Part shown: positions 40,290 through 53,474 of the stretch, piece after piece
Position numbering within the stretch: position 1 is the stretch's first letter
How the letters are laid out: each line of letters opens with the position of its first letter
From: Heterohyrax brucei
Taxonomy: Eukaryota > Chordata > Mammalia > Hyracoidea > Procaviidae
Direction: 5' to 3'
Length of the DNA: 64,000 bases
Assembly (NCBI GenBank): GCA_028571685.1
Contig: CM053158.1
Span: forward strand, 58,930,001-58,994,000
Position numbers and translations under genes: made by a program
The notes under the pieces: model-generated
Seen by the model: only the letters and a program-made list of their open reading frames with translations
What the model was told of the DNA's origin: nothing
Databases searched by the model: none

Positions 40290-42293
40290 TCTTCTTGTTG
40301 TTAGCTACTGTCAAGTCGGCTCGTACTCATGTCAACGCTATATTCAGCAAGACGACAGACACACTTCATCATGCTTATAATCATTGTTACAACCACCATG
40401 TCAGTTTATCTAACTGCAGGTCTTCTTCTTTTTTACTGACCCTCTGATTTACCAAGTGTGATATGCTTCTCCAGGGACTGGTCCTTCCTGATAACATGTC
40501 CAAAACACATGACATGAGTCTCACCATCCTTGCTTCTAAGGAACATTCTGGCTGTACTTCTTCCAAGACAGACTTACCCATTCTTCTGGCAGTCCATGGT
40601 ATATTCCACATTCTTTGCCAACACCGTAATTCAAAGGCATCAACTCTCCTTCACTCTTCCTTACTCATTGTTCAACTTTCACATGCGCATGAGGTGATTG
40701 AAAACACTATGACTTTTTTCAAGTACACCTTAGTCCTCAAAGTAACACTTTTTAACAGTTTAAAGAAGTCTTTTGCAGCTGATTTTCCCAGTGCAATACT
40801 GATTTCTTGACTGTTGCTTCCATCGGCATGGATTGTGGATCCAAGAAAAACGAAATCCTTGACAACAATGTTTTCTCTATTCATCATAATGTTGTTTATT
40901 GGTCCAGTTGTAAAGATTTTTGTTTTCTTTATGTTGAGGTGTAATCCATACTGAAGGCTGTAGTCTTTGATCTTCATCAGCAAGTGCTTCAGCTCCTCTT
41001 CCCTTCCGGCCAACAGGGTTGTGCCATCTGCGTATCTCAGATTGTTAATGAATCTTCCTCCAGTCCTCACGCCCTGTTCTTCACGCAGTCCAACTTCTCA
41101 GATTTTCTCAGCATAAGGATGAGTAAGTACAGTGACAGGATGAAACCCCGATGCACACATTTTCTGACATTAAACAACACAGTATTCCCTTTTTCTTTCA
41201 AATGACTGCCTCTTGATCTATACACGCTTCTTAATGAGCACAATTTGAGTGTTGTGGAATTTTCATTCTTCACAATGTTACCCATAATTTGTTATGATCT
41301 ACACAGCCAAACGCCTTTGCATTGTCAATAAAATACAGGTAAACATCTTTCTAGTAGGCTCTGCTTTCAGCCAAGATCTGACGTCAGCAATATTCCTCTT
41401 TCTACATCCTCTCCTGAATCTGGCTTGAATTTCTGGCAACTCCCCATAAATACATTACTGCAACTGTATTTGAATTATCTTCAACAAAAATTTACTTGTG
41501 TGTGAGGCTAGTAATATTGTTAGATACTTTCCACCTTCTGTTGGACCACCTTTATTTGGAATAGTTGCAAATAAGGGATCTCTTCCAGTCAGTTAGCCAG
41601 GTAGCTGTCTTCTATATTTCTTGACATAGATGAGTGAGTGCTTCCAGTGTTGCATCTGTTTGTTAAAACATCTCAGTTGGTATTCCATCAATTCATGAAG
41701 CATCAATTTTTGTCAATGTGTTCAGTGCAACTTGGATTGCTCCCTTTAGTACCATCAGTTCTTGATCATGTGCTACCTTCTGAAACAGTTGAATGTTGAC
41801 CAATTCTTTTGGCTGCAGTGACTTTGTGTATTCCTTCCATCTTTTTTTGATGCTTTCTGCTTCATCTTTAATGATATGTCCACAGAATCCTTCAATATTG
41901 CAACTATAAGCTTGAATTTTTTTCTTCACTTCTTTCAGTATGTTATTTTCTTTTGGTTCTCTAACTCCATGGTTTTTTGGTTTTGGGGGTTTTTTTACAT
42001 TTCATTGTAGTAGTCTGTATATTGGAGCCACCCTTTGAAATCATCAGTTGGGTGATTTTATTTCATCATTTCTTCCTTCTGCTTTACCTGCTTTATGTCA
42101 AAGAATAACTTTCAAAGTTTCTTCTGACATCTATTTTGGTCTTTTCTTTCTTTTCAACATCCTTTTTCTTTTTTCATGCACGGTATCCTTAACATCATCC
42201 CTCAGTTGGTCTGGTCCTCTATCATTAGTGTTCAGTCTGTCAAATTTTTCTTGAGATGGTCTCTAAATTCAGGTAGGATATACATCTTTGATG
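40290..42293 (-). mobile_element. RTE LINE, reverse transcriptase region
   Basis: Two kilobases of RTE ORF in reverse. The piece 41070-40672 reads NNLRYADGTTLLAG and LMKIKDYSLQYGLHLNIKKT, with YADG replacing the catalytic YADD. The 5' part reaches the region before the reverse transcriptase. Stops and shifts are present throughout. Confidence 0.88.
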
Positions 42294-42294
42294 G

Positions 42295-42789
42295 GCCTTG
42301 TGAATTGAATTGTGTCCCCACCTACAAAGTGTGTGTAACAGTTTGGCTAGGCCATAATTCCTGGTACTGTTGGATGTTCCTATATGTTCAATCCTGCCTC
42401 TGTTAGGTTAATAAGGGAAGATAGGTGGCAATTGTGTTGGCAGGGCAGGGCTCAATGTGTAAGGTTGTATTGTGCCTTGAGGCATCTCTTCAAATATAAA
42501 AAAAACAGAATTAAGAAAAGATTTGGGGACCTGACCACCAGGAAGGAATGAGTGCTGGAAGCAGAGCACACCCTTAGAAAAGGATCTGGGGTCTCTGCAT
42601 CTCAAAAGTTCCCAGTTTAGGGAAAGATTAACAACAAAGATCTTCCTCCAGATCCAATAGAGAAGGAATTACTCTAGAGCTGATACCCTGAATTTGGACT
42701 TACAGCTTACCAGACTGTGACAGAATGAAATTTCTCTTTTGAAAGCCATTCATTTGTGGTATTTCTGTTAGAGCAACTCTAGATGACTG
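42295..42789 (+). mobile_element. MaLR-like 5' LTR
   Basis: It runs from 'gtgaattgaattgtgtcccc' to 'tctgttagagcaactctaga'. Internal MaLR sequence follows after an inverted LTR. Confidence 0.8.
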
Positions 42790-43345
42790 TCTTAGACATC
42801 TGGTACTGCTCTAACAGAAATACCCCAAGTGGATGGCTTTAGCAAAGAACACTCTATTCTTACACCCCCCAGTAGGCTACAAGTCGGAATTTAGAGTAAT
42901 AGTTTCAAGGGAAGGTTTCCCTTTTTGGTGGCGTGGAGGAAGGTCCTTATAATGCACCAATCTTTCTTTGATCAGCGAGCTTCTCAGCACAGGAACCTCA
43001 GGTCCAAAGGACACATTCTGCTCCCAGCTCTGCTTTCTTGATACAAGGTCCCCACTCTCTGCTTGCTTCCCTTTCCTTTTATCTCTTAAAGAATAAAAGG
43101 CGGTACAAGCCATACTCCCTTTACACTGGAGCAGGGAGGTGACCTTAGGAAGAGTGCTGCAATATCACCCTAATCCTCTTTAATATAATCCAGTCTATTA
43201 ACCATAGGCAGAGATTAAGATTTACAGCATAGGAAAATCACAAGATGGAGGACAGTCACACAATATTGGGAATCGCAGCCCAGACAAATGACTACATATA
43301 TTTTTGAGTTGACTCAGTTCAGTCCATTGCAATGCCTATGACAGA
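42790..43345 (-). mobile_element. MaLR-like LTR in inverted orientation
   Basis: It begins TGTCTTAGACATCTGG and ends 'tgcctatgaca'. It stands tail to tail with the plus-strand LTR on its left. Confidence 0.8.
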
Positions 43346-44262
43346 ATTAGGTACCAAGAGAGTGCGGGACTGTTCTAACAGAAGCCTAAAGTGTGGCAGC
43401 AGTTTTGAAACTATGAATGGATACAAGACTCAGAAGGAAATAAGGAGAACTGTTAACACCAAGGAAAGTGTGTAGATTGTGAAAACACCAGCAAACCAGC
43501 AATGTAGAAACAGGAGATGAGCACGAGCTAGCAGATAGCACTGGAGCCAACTTACAAGGCAATGGAGTTGAGTGCCCATATGCAGGAAGCTTCCTGGTGG
43601 ATGGGGTGCCTCTGGCACTTATCTGGGGAGATACAGAGCTTTGGAACACTTGCCCTAGAAGGGCAGAAATAGGCATGAGGCTTGGGCCAAGAGACCGCAA
43701 GAAGCAGAAGTTGAAGAGACAAGGGACACAAGGAGCTGAACTGCCTCAGTCTCAAAAGGTATGGCCACGACCTCAGTGGTCTCTAAGGGTGGAGCCATGG
43801 TCTCTGGTATTTCTAAGGGTAGAATTACTACTCAAAAAGACTAGGCAAATGGTGCACCAAAAGCTGAGGGAGCAGAGTTGATGTCCCAGTGGGCCTAGAA
43901 GGCAGATCTGGGCCAAGGGCCAGTGGACCTCAGAATCCAGAGATATGTCAATACCTAGCAGTCTGGAAGTAGGTTCATTGAGTAAAACGTCTCAGAGGAT
44001 GGAAGATTGTTTTCAAGCCTTGAGGGCTAACGTAATGTGTTCTGCCAATCTGCTTAGTTCCTGCCTTCTTTCCCTGCAATTTCTCCCATTTGTAGTGGAA
44101 GTATCTAACTTGCCTGATCTGCCATTGTATTTTGGAAACACATAACTTGTGTTCTAGATTTCACAGGTAGAGAAGAATTTCTGGATTTGGGGCTCAGACT
44201 TAAAAATTTTGCTATAATGAAGTTAATATGTTTTACATAGTGCAAAGATATGACGGGGGGCC
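43346..44262 (+). mobile_element. MaLR internal sequence
   Basis: It begins 'gaattaggtaccaagagagt', the usual junction after this LTR family, and continues as non-coding internal sequence with scattered short frames. Confidence 0.55.
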
Positions 44263-44340
44263 ATCATGAAGTGAACTGTCTCCCAAAGAATGTGTGTAGC
44301 CATTTTTCTAGGCAATGATTCCTAGTGTTGTCTGATGTCA
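44262..44340 (+). mobile_element. MaLR-like LTR fragment
   Basis: The start of an LTR ('gaagtgaactgtctcccaaa', 'cctagtgttgtctgatgtca'), possibly the 3' LTR of the element from 42295, cut off by the L1 that follows. Confidence 0.6.
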
Positions 44341-44940
44341 TCTGGAACAAGTGACATCCAAGAACATCAAAGACATAAGGAAAAATGAGCCCAGGAAACA
44401 AAAGGACCCATGTGATTGGGAGATAACAACAGCATGAGACCATAAGAACAAGATGGTGCCCAGCCTCCACCAAAGACAGCGCTGACAGGGAACACAATGT
44501 AGAGTCCCTGATGTAGCACGAGAAAAAGAGGTATGCAGATCAAGAACTCAGAAGGCCAGAACTGATGGTCCAACGGCCTCGAAGGTCCCCTGAGAACATG
44601 AACCCTAGACTTGCTGCTACCCCAGAGCTGAAACCAGTACTGAAGCCAACACTTCAGACAAAGAATGGACTGGACTCAGAGACAAAATATGATGCATGTG
44701 GTGTGTGTACTTTATGGTTTTCTACATATATGAGGCTGCCTAGTTCTTTGCAGATAGCAGACAAGAGGGTAGAGAGGAGGAGACAAGTGTTGGTTGACTG
44801 GACACTGGAAGTAAAGAATGAAAAAGGAAAGTATGCTGTCACAGGATAAGGAGAGAAAATAGAGCTGAAGAGAGGCGGGTGTGGAAAACTGAATTGAATT
44901 GCAAACTTTCACTTAATTGCAATAAAAAATAATTTTAAAG
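44341..44940 (+). mobile_element. L1 3' UTR
   Basis: It shares the L1 3' UTR of this window ('gaacatgaaccctagacttg', 'cagacaaagaatggactgga') and ends with 'cttaattgcaataaaaaat'. Confidence 0.85.
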
Positions 44941-44944
44941 CTTG

Positions 44945-45480
44945 CTCAAAAATTTCTCAGAAAATATATGCTTCAGAAGGTATGCTTGTATTCTTTATCA
45001 CATAAGCCTTGAGATTTTATCTTATAAAGGCTCCCTTGCCTGTTTGCTTTTCAGAGCATTGTGAAGTTTCTTCTGTTTTGCTTCCAGCTCTGAACTGTCT
45101 AATTCTCCCAGTAAAACTCTGATAAATTTTACAAAGACACAAGTTGTTTTCTTTGACATTTCTTGGTGTCAGGAGTGTAATTTGAAGGTGCATTCCTGCT
45201 GCGGGCTTCCCAGGAGACCAAGAAATCAGGTGTGGATACCAATGGAACCCTACGGGTTCTCCAAATTCATGGACTTTTGGGACCCACTAACAGGTAAACT
45301 TGGCTGGCTTGGCAACAGGTAAACAGCCTGTTGTATTCAGTGTCTTCTTTCCTTTGTGTTATAAGTCTTTGTGAGTTTAACAGATCTGTTTTGAGGAAAT
45401 AAATTTACTTTCAATTTAAAAATTCTGAAGTGACCATTTTCTGTTTGCTGCCAGGATGCTGGTTTGGGTTTAAGTTAAAC
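44945..45480 (+). mobile_element. ERV1-like LTR and internal junction
   Basis: It shares 'agtaaaactctgataaattttaca'-type sequence with 53290-53330, followed by a junction-like 'ttcttggtgtcaggagtgta'. It may be the 5' LTR of an element whose other LTR is at 52495-53345. Confidence 0.5.
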
Positions 45481-45879
45481 CAGAATGCGTGACTGTTACA
45501 AAGGAAATCAAGAATCTCCACACTAATAACTGTAACAGTCATCCTAATTACTATTCTTGTTGTCATAAAACCTACTAAATACTTTTTAAAAATGTATAAT
45601 CACCACTGTAACCAGCAAACTATTTCCCTTACTATGCAATAATCATGTATGTTGGAAAAAAGATGGCTCCAGAAAGAATCAGATTTTTCGTCTTAACCTG
45701 ACCATGTCAGGTTGTTCCTTCTAAATTCAGCCTTTATCACTACTCAGTCTCCTAAGTCTGAAGCACAGCAATCCAACCACAGCATGAAGAAGAATACCTG
45801 GATGGTACCTGGCTTGCTTTATAGTGTTAAAAAAAAAAAAAAGAGCACTGAAGACCATGAGAAGAAAATGCTCTGAAAG
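45480..45879. other. Unassigned stretch left of the ERVL
   Basis: Possibly internal ERV sequence. No open frame or motif is seen. Confidence 0.35.
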
Positions 45880-45884
45880 CTGAT

Positions 45885-46440
45885 TGTTTTGGGCTGAGTT
45901 GTTCAAGAAGCAAAACCAATAAACTGTATAAATATATATATAAACAGAGAGATTTATACTAAAGAAACAGTTCACAGTGTTGTAGAGACCAGAAAGTCCT
46001 ATGTCTGTGAGGCAAACTGGAGGCTTTTTTTGACTCACACACCTCCAGGGGCTGACGACCTCAAGATAGGGAGGTAAGACAACAGAGTTCTAGCTCACAG
46101 GATGTGGAGAGTGATGAATCACAAGATTCACAGATAAGCTGCAAACTCAGGTCCCAAGAACCAGAGGTCAGATGAAGAGGGGCCAGCTGCAAGATCCAGA
46201 GAGCAAAAGCCAATGAGTTTTACCAAAAAGTCTATTTATATTGGATGCAGGCCACAGCCACTAGGAAACTCCCTTTCAACTGATTGGCTTCTCACAACAG
46301 ACCTTATCATGGAGGATATTACATTACATCAGATCTCATTATGGAAGTAATTACATGATTACACACCTACAAAGCTACGTAACTACAAACCACTTAGAAG
46401 CAAAGTCCAGCCAAACTGACATACAACTTTAACCATCAGA
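45885..46440 (-). mobile_element. 3' LTR of the ERVL provirus
   Basis: It is homologous to 51841-52329 and to the solo LTR at 37145. It contains 'agagagatttatactaaaga' and ends 'aactttaaccatcaga'. Confidence 0.85.
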
Positions 46441-47003
46441 GTGTAACCTTTGTCAGCTTAGATCATGTATACAGCTCTAAATAAAGACAATAATAAAGTC
46501 ATACTTGTATCTAATATGGTACAACTGAAAGGCATACAACCAAAAATGCACTAGCTTTGTTTACATCTGATATTACATGAGTGACATAAACAACAATATC
46601 TGATCCACACGTACAAAACAGAAGTACTCATATCAATTACAGGCCTCAGTTCTGCAACTGGTTGCACGGTTGTAGCTGGTATTTAGAGCTACCTATTTCA
46701 ATTACCCATTCTGTATTCCATTTGTCTTCAGCAAGCAACACAGCTGGTTATGGTTCTTTGTCTGGTAAGGTGATCCAAACCTCCTTTCCTGAAGGATCTG
46801 GGCCACTAGTAGTCCTAACAGAGTTGGGTAGTGTTTTTCTCCACTGACTTTAATCACGAGGCATAGTAGTCCTAAGAGACATACTAAGAGATCTGTTGTA
46901 TTCCAGACATACTCTTCTATACCTAGATTAGTAATATAAATCTGGTTTTCTCATAGTAATTAGGATCAGTCATATCAGCCAATACACCGATTCCTTTTTT
47001 TAC

Positions 47004-47315
47004 CTATTGACCCAAAGGTATAAGGAGCCTAAAATGACTGGGTGGCATTCCTAACATCCAGTTCAATTGAATCAGTATTGTGCCTCCTGATGGGGTTATT
47101 CTTCTCTTTGGAACTAAGACATCTAGACCCCCAGAACACCGGGTCACAGGGACAGGAATCAAAAATTCTGCAAGTGGGTTATTAGGGATAATAGCAAGTG
47201 GCGCCTTTCCTATTTCTGCTATGTGTATCCTGACAATGAGAAAAACAGCATCAGATACTGGATCCTGGTTTACAGCATATATAGCCTCCCAGAGATTGCT
47301 ACCCCAGCACCACAA
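47004..47315 (-). pseudogene. ERVL pol fragment, integrase C-terminal region
   Basis: An open piece of 103 residues, similar to the integrase C-terminus and the following region of ERVL pol. It is isolated by stops on both sides. Confidence 0.65.
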
Positions 47316-49343
47316 GTTATTGTCACCTAGATGAAACCAAAATTGTGCCTGTAGAAGGCCATTCTTTTGTTCTACTATGCCTGCTGCATTAGAATGGTGG
47401 AGAACCTGATAGATGAGTGAATTCCATGAGCATAGGACAATTGCTGCACTTCATTTGATGTGAAGTGAGTCCCTTGACCCAAGGTAACATTGTATGAGAT
47501 ACCACGATGGTGGCTAAGACATTCTATAAGTCCACAACCAATAGTTTTGACAGAAGCATTGCATGCAGGAAAGACAAATCCATAACTAGAATAAATGTCT
47601 ATTCCTGTAAGAACAAAACACTGCCCTTTCTATTACAGAAGCAATCCAATGGAATCAAACTGTCGCCAAGGTGCTGGTTGATAGCCTCAAGGAATGGTGA
47701 CGTATCAGTGACTCACTGTTGGTCTCCACTGTTGGCAGATTGAGCAATTAGCAGTGGCTGCAATCAAGTCAGCCTTGGTGAGTGGAAGTCTGTGTTGCTA
47801 AAACCATGCATAATCTCCATCCCTGCTGCCATAGCAACTTTGTTCATGAGCCCAGTGGAAGTGAAGAGAGTAGCTGGGCAAACAGGGTGACTTTATCCTA
47901 TTCTCTTGAATGTTAAAATTTTCCTCTGCCAAGGTCATCCTTTGGTGAGGATTCACGTGAAACACAAATTGTCTTCACTTCTTTGGTTCATTCAGAGAGG
48001 TCTAGCCACATAACTCTTCTCTAATTTTCCAGTCATGTTCCTTCCAAGTCCATGACCATCCAGCCAAACCAGTGGTCACAGACCATAAATCAGTACACAA
48101 TTGCACATCTGGCCATTCCCCCTTCCAAGCAAAGTAATTACCAGGTGCACTCCTTGAAGTCTACCTATTGGGAGGATTTGACTTTATCACTGCCCTTCAC
48201 GGAGGTCCCAGGAAGGGTCTGTATTGCCACCACTGTCAACTTTTCAGTGATGCCTTCATATTGCACAGAAGCATCTGTAAACGAGGGAGAAATTTATCTT
48301 ACTTATTTAACTGATCATTAAGAACTCCCCATGAAGCCATATCTGCAGACTGGGAAAGGACAGATAGTGTGACAGGAGTGGAGACCAAAAGCATTTGAGC
48401 CATTTCCTCATGCAACTTTCCTGTGACTTCAGGTCCTGTTCATTGCAGTCTCATATACACCACTTTCATTTAATGTTGGATTGATGCTGTGCTTGCTCAA
48501 CTTTAAAACTCCATGGGTCAGGCAATACTCAATTCATGATGGGCAGCTCAGGCCACATGGTGACTTGGTAGCCCATGGTTAAACATTTAGTCCCTACTAA
48601 GGCCTAGTTACAAGCCAAAAGCTGTTTCTCAAAAGAATAGTAACTGCCTGCAAAAGATAGCAGGGCTTTGCTCCAAAATCCTAATATTTTCCACTGTGAT
48701 TCATTAATAGGGGACTTCCAAAGACTCTAAACAGCATTTCTATCTAGAACTAACACTTTAAGCACCGTTGGTTCAGTAAGATCATATGACTCAATAGCAG
48801 AGTGCCTTCCACAGCAATCTGAACCTCTTGCAGTGCCTTCTCTTGGTCTGGGCTCTACTCAGAACTACCAGATGTACGAGTCATTTGATAAATAGGCTAG
48901 AGTAGTATATCCAAATGAGGGATGTGTTGCCTCCCAGAATCCGAAGAGTCCCACAGGTGCTGTGTCATCTCTTTAGATGTAAGAGGGTCCAGATGCAACA
49001 ACTTATCCTTCACATTACAAGGAATATCTAGACATGCCCCATATCACTAGACTCAGAAATGCCACTGAAGTGGAAGGCACCTGAATTATTGCTGAATTAA
49101 TTTCCCACCCTCCAGCGTGTGAATGTTTCACCAACAAGTCTGAGGTCATTGATATATCTTCCTTACTAGATCTAATCAGCATAATATCATCAATGTAATG
49201 AACTAATGTGACGTTACATGGAATGGAAAGTAGATCCAGGTCCCTGAGAAATAAATTATAACGTAAGGCTGGAGAGTAGACATACTTGTGAGGTAGATCA
49301 GTGAAGGTGTATTGCTGGCCTTGCCAGCTGAAGGCAAACTGCT

Positions 49344-49565
49344 TTAACCGTCCTTTAGAACAGATGTGGAGAAGAAGGCATTAGCCAGATCAGTAACTGC
49401 AAACCAGGTACAAAGAGACATATTAATGTGTTCAAGCAATGAAACTGCATCTGGAACAGCAGTTAGAATTTGAGTCACCACCTGGTTAAGTTTGTAATAA
49501 TCCACTGACATTCTCCAAGATTTACCTGCTTTTTGCACAGGCTGAATAGGCATGTTGAGTGACAT
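49344..49565 (-). pseudogene. ERVL pol fragment, reverse transcriptase
   Basis: An open piece of 73 residues with the WRMSVDYYKLNQV and FAVTDLANAFF motifs, the first part of the reverse transcriptase fold. The next part, with the YIDD box, lies further along the minus strand in other frames. Confidence 0.8.
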
Positions 49566-50225
49566 GTCATGGGAATCACCACCCGTGCATCCTTTAAGTC
49601 CTTAATGTTTGTCATAATTTCTGCAGTCCCTCCAGAAATGCACTATTGCTTTTAGTTTACTATTTTCATGAGTAAGGGCAGTTCTAATGGCTTTAACTTG
49701 GCTTTTCCTACCATAATAGCCCTTATTCCACAAGTCAGGGATCCAGTGTAGGAGTTTGGAAATCACTGAGTGTGTCTATTCCAATTATGCATTCTGGAAC
49801 TGGGATGGGTTCAGGGACCCACTGTGATATTGGCTTTAGCTAAGTCTACATGAATAATCTGACTTCCATACACCCCTACTCTGAATGGTAGACATCAATC
49901 AAACTTAGGTCTCCTGGAATTAGTGTCAGTTCTGTGCTAGTATCCATTAATCCCTGAAAAAATCTGATTATTTCCATTTCCACTGATGAACAGTCACTCT
50001 TGTAAAAGGCCACATATCCCCATGGGGAAGGCTGCAAGAAAGATTAACCTAATAAATTTCTGGCAGCATAGTAGGGTCCTTCCTGAAGGAGACCCAGTAC
50101 CCCCTTCATTCAAACTGGCTGATGTCTGGAATTTGTAAACTGGCTGAAGTCTGGAATTTGAATGAGGGACCATGACTATTCTGGCAATTTGAGTTAAACT
50201 ATCGTTCACTTAACCTATAACTCTT

Positions 50226-50567
50226 TCACTTGTATAGATCAAATAAATATTTAGCAGATTTCCCATCTATTTTATTGCTAGGGACACTGTAACTAAGCAG
50301 ACGGTGTTGTAAGTCCATATGAATCAGACTATTTGAATTAATGCCTTGATTCCACTGTCCATTATCATAGTCACATTCAGCTTGTCTTTGTTGATCAAGT
50401 GCTACTACTTGGACTCTGCCACCATGGGGTCCAATAAGATTCATCGTAGTTAGGTATCTTAATTCAGTTAGGACAGTTCCCACTGTTGAATATGACTTAC
50501 ATAAAATAGCAATCACAGCAGTCTTTAAAGATGCTGGGGCTCTCTTCACAAATTTGTTCCCCACCAT
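50226..50567 (-). pseudogene. ERVL gag fragment
   Basis: A 113-residue open piece between the 5' LTR and the pol region. Assignment to gag rests on position and on the lack of pol motifs. Confidence 0.5.
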
Positions 50568-51840
50568 TGTGGTAAAAGGTATGTACCCTTAGCACTCCAT
50601 GTGTCAGCCTGTGAATCTTACCTGAAAAATTCACTCTAACATGCCAATTTCCTAAGCCTTTGGATTCCTTCTAAAGTATACCAGGGCAGGTCTGGTACTT
50701 CAACCCTACTTGATATGGAGCATCACTTAATTTGTGCTTCAGAGACTCAACCAAACAAATTTAACCTCTTAAGCTGAGACACTGAATGAAGAGCCTGTGT
50801 TTAGTGAACCCGTATCAACAAAACTCAAGCTGATCCAACTTTGTATTCCCTGCACCATTATTCCATGTTTTTAATGGCCATTCCCATATATATTCCACAG
50901 GTTTCTATTTGTACGCATTAGAAAAATCAAGTGGTTCTTTTGACGTATAGAGTATCTCCTCCTGGGTCATGCTTTGTACATCGACTTTTGTGGCTCAGTG
51001 GCACATTTGGTGGTAGAGATGTGTTCTAGGAACACTAAGCAATGTCTTGTAAGGCATCTGACTCCAGGCAATGACTCAGACAAAAGTTCTTGAGACACAG
51101 CTGGGTTAATCTCATCAGATGGACATAGAGTGGTTAATGGTTTTACCAGGGGAGGTGGCTTAGCAAACAAAGATGAAGCAATCTCTTTAGATGGACGTGA
51201 GAGGGCTGATTCTGTTGGCAGGAGTAATACAACAGAATTTAGGGGCTCAGCATCCCATTTCCTGTTTATCTGCTCATATGTCTCCATCCCAAGTTTCAGA
51301 ATCCCATTTCTTCTCAATAGATGCCTTTACTTTAACTTCAGATACCTTTCAAGATTGGGGATTCAGTTGTCATTGTAATTTAGATGCTCTTAAGATAAGA
51401 CTCTGGGTTTGTTTTTCAGCAATATCAGCTCTGTTGGCATTAGGTTTTTTTGGTTTCAGGACACAAGTGGAAGCTCCAAAGTCATTTATTCATGCTTGAG
51501 CTGTGACCTTGAAACCCTGAGCTTATTTCTTTCTTTCACCATTTTGTATAGCAAACATAAGACCAGACAACCAGCTTCCTTATATTTCTCATCCTGAGAA
51601 AATTGTAGAAATGTATCAAACATGCAATCACCCAGAGCCTTGCCTATCATCAGTACCTGTTCTATTATTGGTTGTGATATTTTTCAAATTTCTATTGCTA
51701 CCTTCCACCACAGAGTAACGATGCTCTCTTTACTACTGGAAGCAAAGTCATCAACATCTTTAAGACTAAGCAGATTCAAAAACCAGATTGGAAAACTCAT
51801 CCTTACAATTTTGTTTCTCTAGAACCACCCTCAGTTCTAA

Positions 51841-52329
51841 ACATTCTAGGCTTAGTTCTCCAGAGAAGCAATATCAGTCAGGGATATAAACATACATGTA
51901 GGAAGAGATTTATATCAAAAAATGGCTTTTTTGCAGCTGTAAAGGTTAGAAATTCCCAGGTTTGATCAAGCTGGAGACTTCTCTTGACTTTCATAGCTGC
52001 AAAGGCTGGCAAACACAAGATCAGCTCATTCAAGTACCAAGAACCAGAGGTTAGATGAACAGGAGCCAGCAGCAGGGTCCAGAGTGAGCAAAAGCCCATT
52101 AGCTTTGCCAGAAAGTCCACCTATATTAGATGTGGGCCACAACCACAAGGAAACTCCATTTCAACTGCTTGGTTACTCACAACAGCTCTTATCATGGAGG
52201 TGACTACATTACATCAGATCTCATTAAGGAGGTGATTGCATTACTACATAGCTACTGAATTACATCATAACTGCCAAGCCACTGAGAATCATAACACAGC
52301 CATGTTGATACACAATCTTAACCATCACA
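51841..52329 (-). mobile_element. 5' LTR of the ERVL provirus
   Basis: It shares 'agaaccagaggt.agatga' and 'acatcagatctcatta' with the other LTR, and ends 'aaccatcaca' at the target duplication. Confidence 0.85.
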
Positions 52330-52344
52330 CTGATCAGTGAATTC

Positions 52345-53345
52345 CTACAATGATTCTTGATCAAAATAGGGGATGGTGAGGAAGCATTTTTCAAAAGAGG
52401 CATCTGAGTTGGGCTTTAGGCTAAGATGTACACCAGACCCTATGCTGAAATCAAGTTTCCCTTCTGCTTTCACAATGCAACCTTTTTAACTCTGTAACTT
52501 TCCACAGTATTATATAAATTTTACAGATTAGAATGTGGTTACCCTTGCTGAAACTTGTGGTCAGCCAATGCATAGAAAAATGTTTGTTCTGAATGTTCTC
52601 AGAAAGTGTTTCAAAATTTCAAGAAGTGTGTTTGTACTCTCCATCACACAACCCTTGCAGTTTTGCCCTATAAAGTCTCCCTTACCTGGTTACCTGGGAA
52701 ATCGGCTGCAAAGGATCTCCTTAAAGTACTGAAAAGCAAGGATGTTACCTTGAAGACTAAGGTGCACCTGACACAAGCCATGGTATATTCAGTTGCATTA
52801 TATGCATGCAAAAGCTGGACAATGTAAAAGGAAAACAGAAAAGGAATTGACATTTTTGAAGAGTGGTGTTGGAGAAGAATATTGTATGTACCATGGACTG
52901 TCAAAAGAACAAGCAGATCCATCTGGGAAGAAGTACAACCAGAATGCATGTTGGAAGCAAAGATGGTGAGACCGCACCTTACATACTGTGGACATGTTGT
53001 CAGGAGGGATCAGTCCCTGGAAAAGGACATCATGCTTGGTAGAGTGGAGGGTCAGGGAAAAAGATGAAGACTTTTAACCAGATAGATTGACACAGTGGCT
53101 GCAAAGATAGGCTTAAGCATAAAAACAACTGTGGGCATGGTGCAAGACCAGGCAGAGTTTCATTTTGTTGTGCAAGGGGTCACTATGAGTCCAAACCCAC
53201 TTGACGACACCCAACAACAACAACAATATGTATAGCTTTGGGGCATTATGAAGGCCCTTTGGTTTTGCTTCCTGGTTCTGAGCTGCTTCTCTCAGTAAAA
53301 CTCTTTAATAAATTTTACACTCAAGTTATTCTCCTTGGCAGTGTA
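52345..53345 (+). mobile_element. ERV1-like LTR broken by an RTE
   Basis: The left part (about 52345-52692) and right part (53230-53345, 'ctctcagtaaaactctttaa') match the LTR at 44945-45165. An RTE 3' end lies between them. Confidence 0.6.
52693..53225 (+). mobile_element. RTE LINE 3' end
   Basis: It starts near 'gggaaatcggctgcaaagga', encodes RTE C-terminal pieces (RTSRSIWEEVQPECMLEAKM), and ends 'gagtccaaacccacttgacg' plus (aac)n. Confidence 0.88.
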
Positions 53346-53474
53346 TGTAAGTATAGAGAGAGAGATTTATCGCAAGGAAATGGCTTGTATAGTTGCAGAG
53401 GCTAGGAAGCCCCAAATTTCTGGGTCAGGTTTCAGGATGGAGGCTTCTCCTGACTCACGTCTTTGCCGGAGCTA

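Larger units (their letters stand above)
45885..52329 (-). mobile_element. ERVL provirus, decayed
   Basis: A 6.4-kb provirus in reverse: 5' LTR 52329-51841, gag about 51840-50200, pol about 50150-46450, and 3' LTR 46440-45885. A perfect 5-bp target duplication 'ctgat' lies at 45880-45884 and 52330-52334, the size known for ERVL. Pol shows reverse transcriptase (piece 49565-49344, then a YIDD box near 49180), RNase H-like sequence, integrase, and a C-terminal part (47315-47004) of the type followed by a dUTPase in ERVL. No env is seen, as expected for the family. Many stops and frameshifts: non-functional. Confidence 0.88.
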
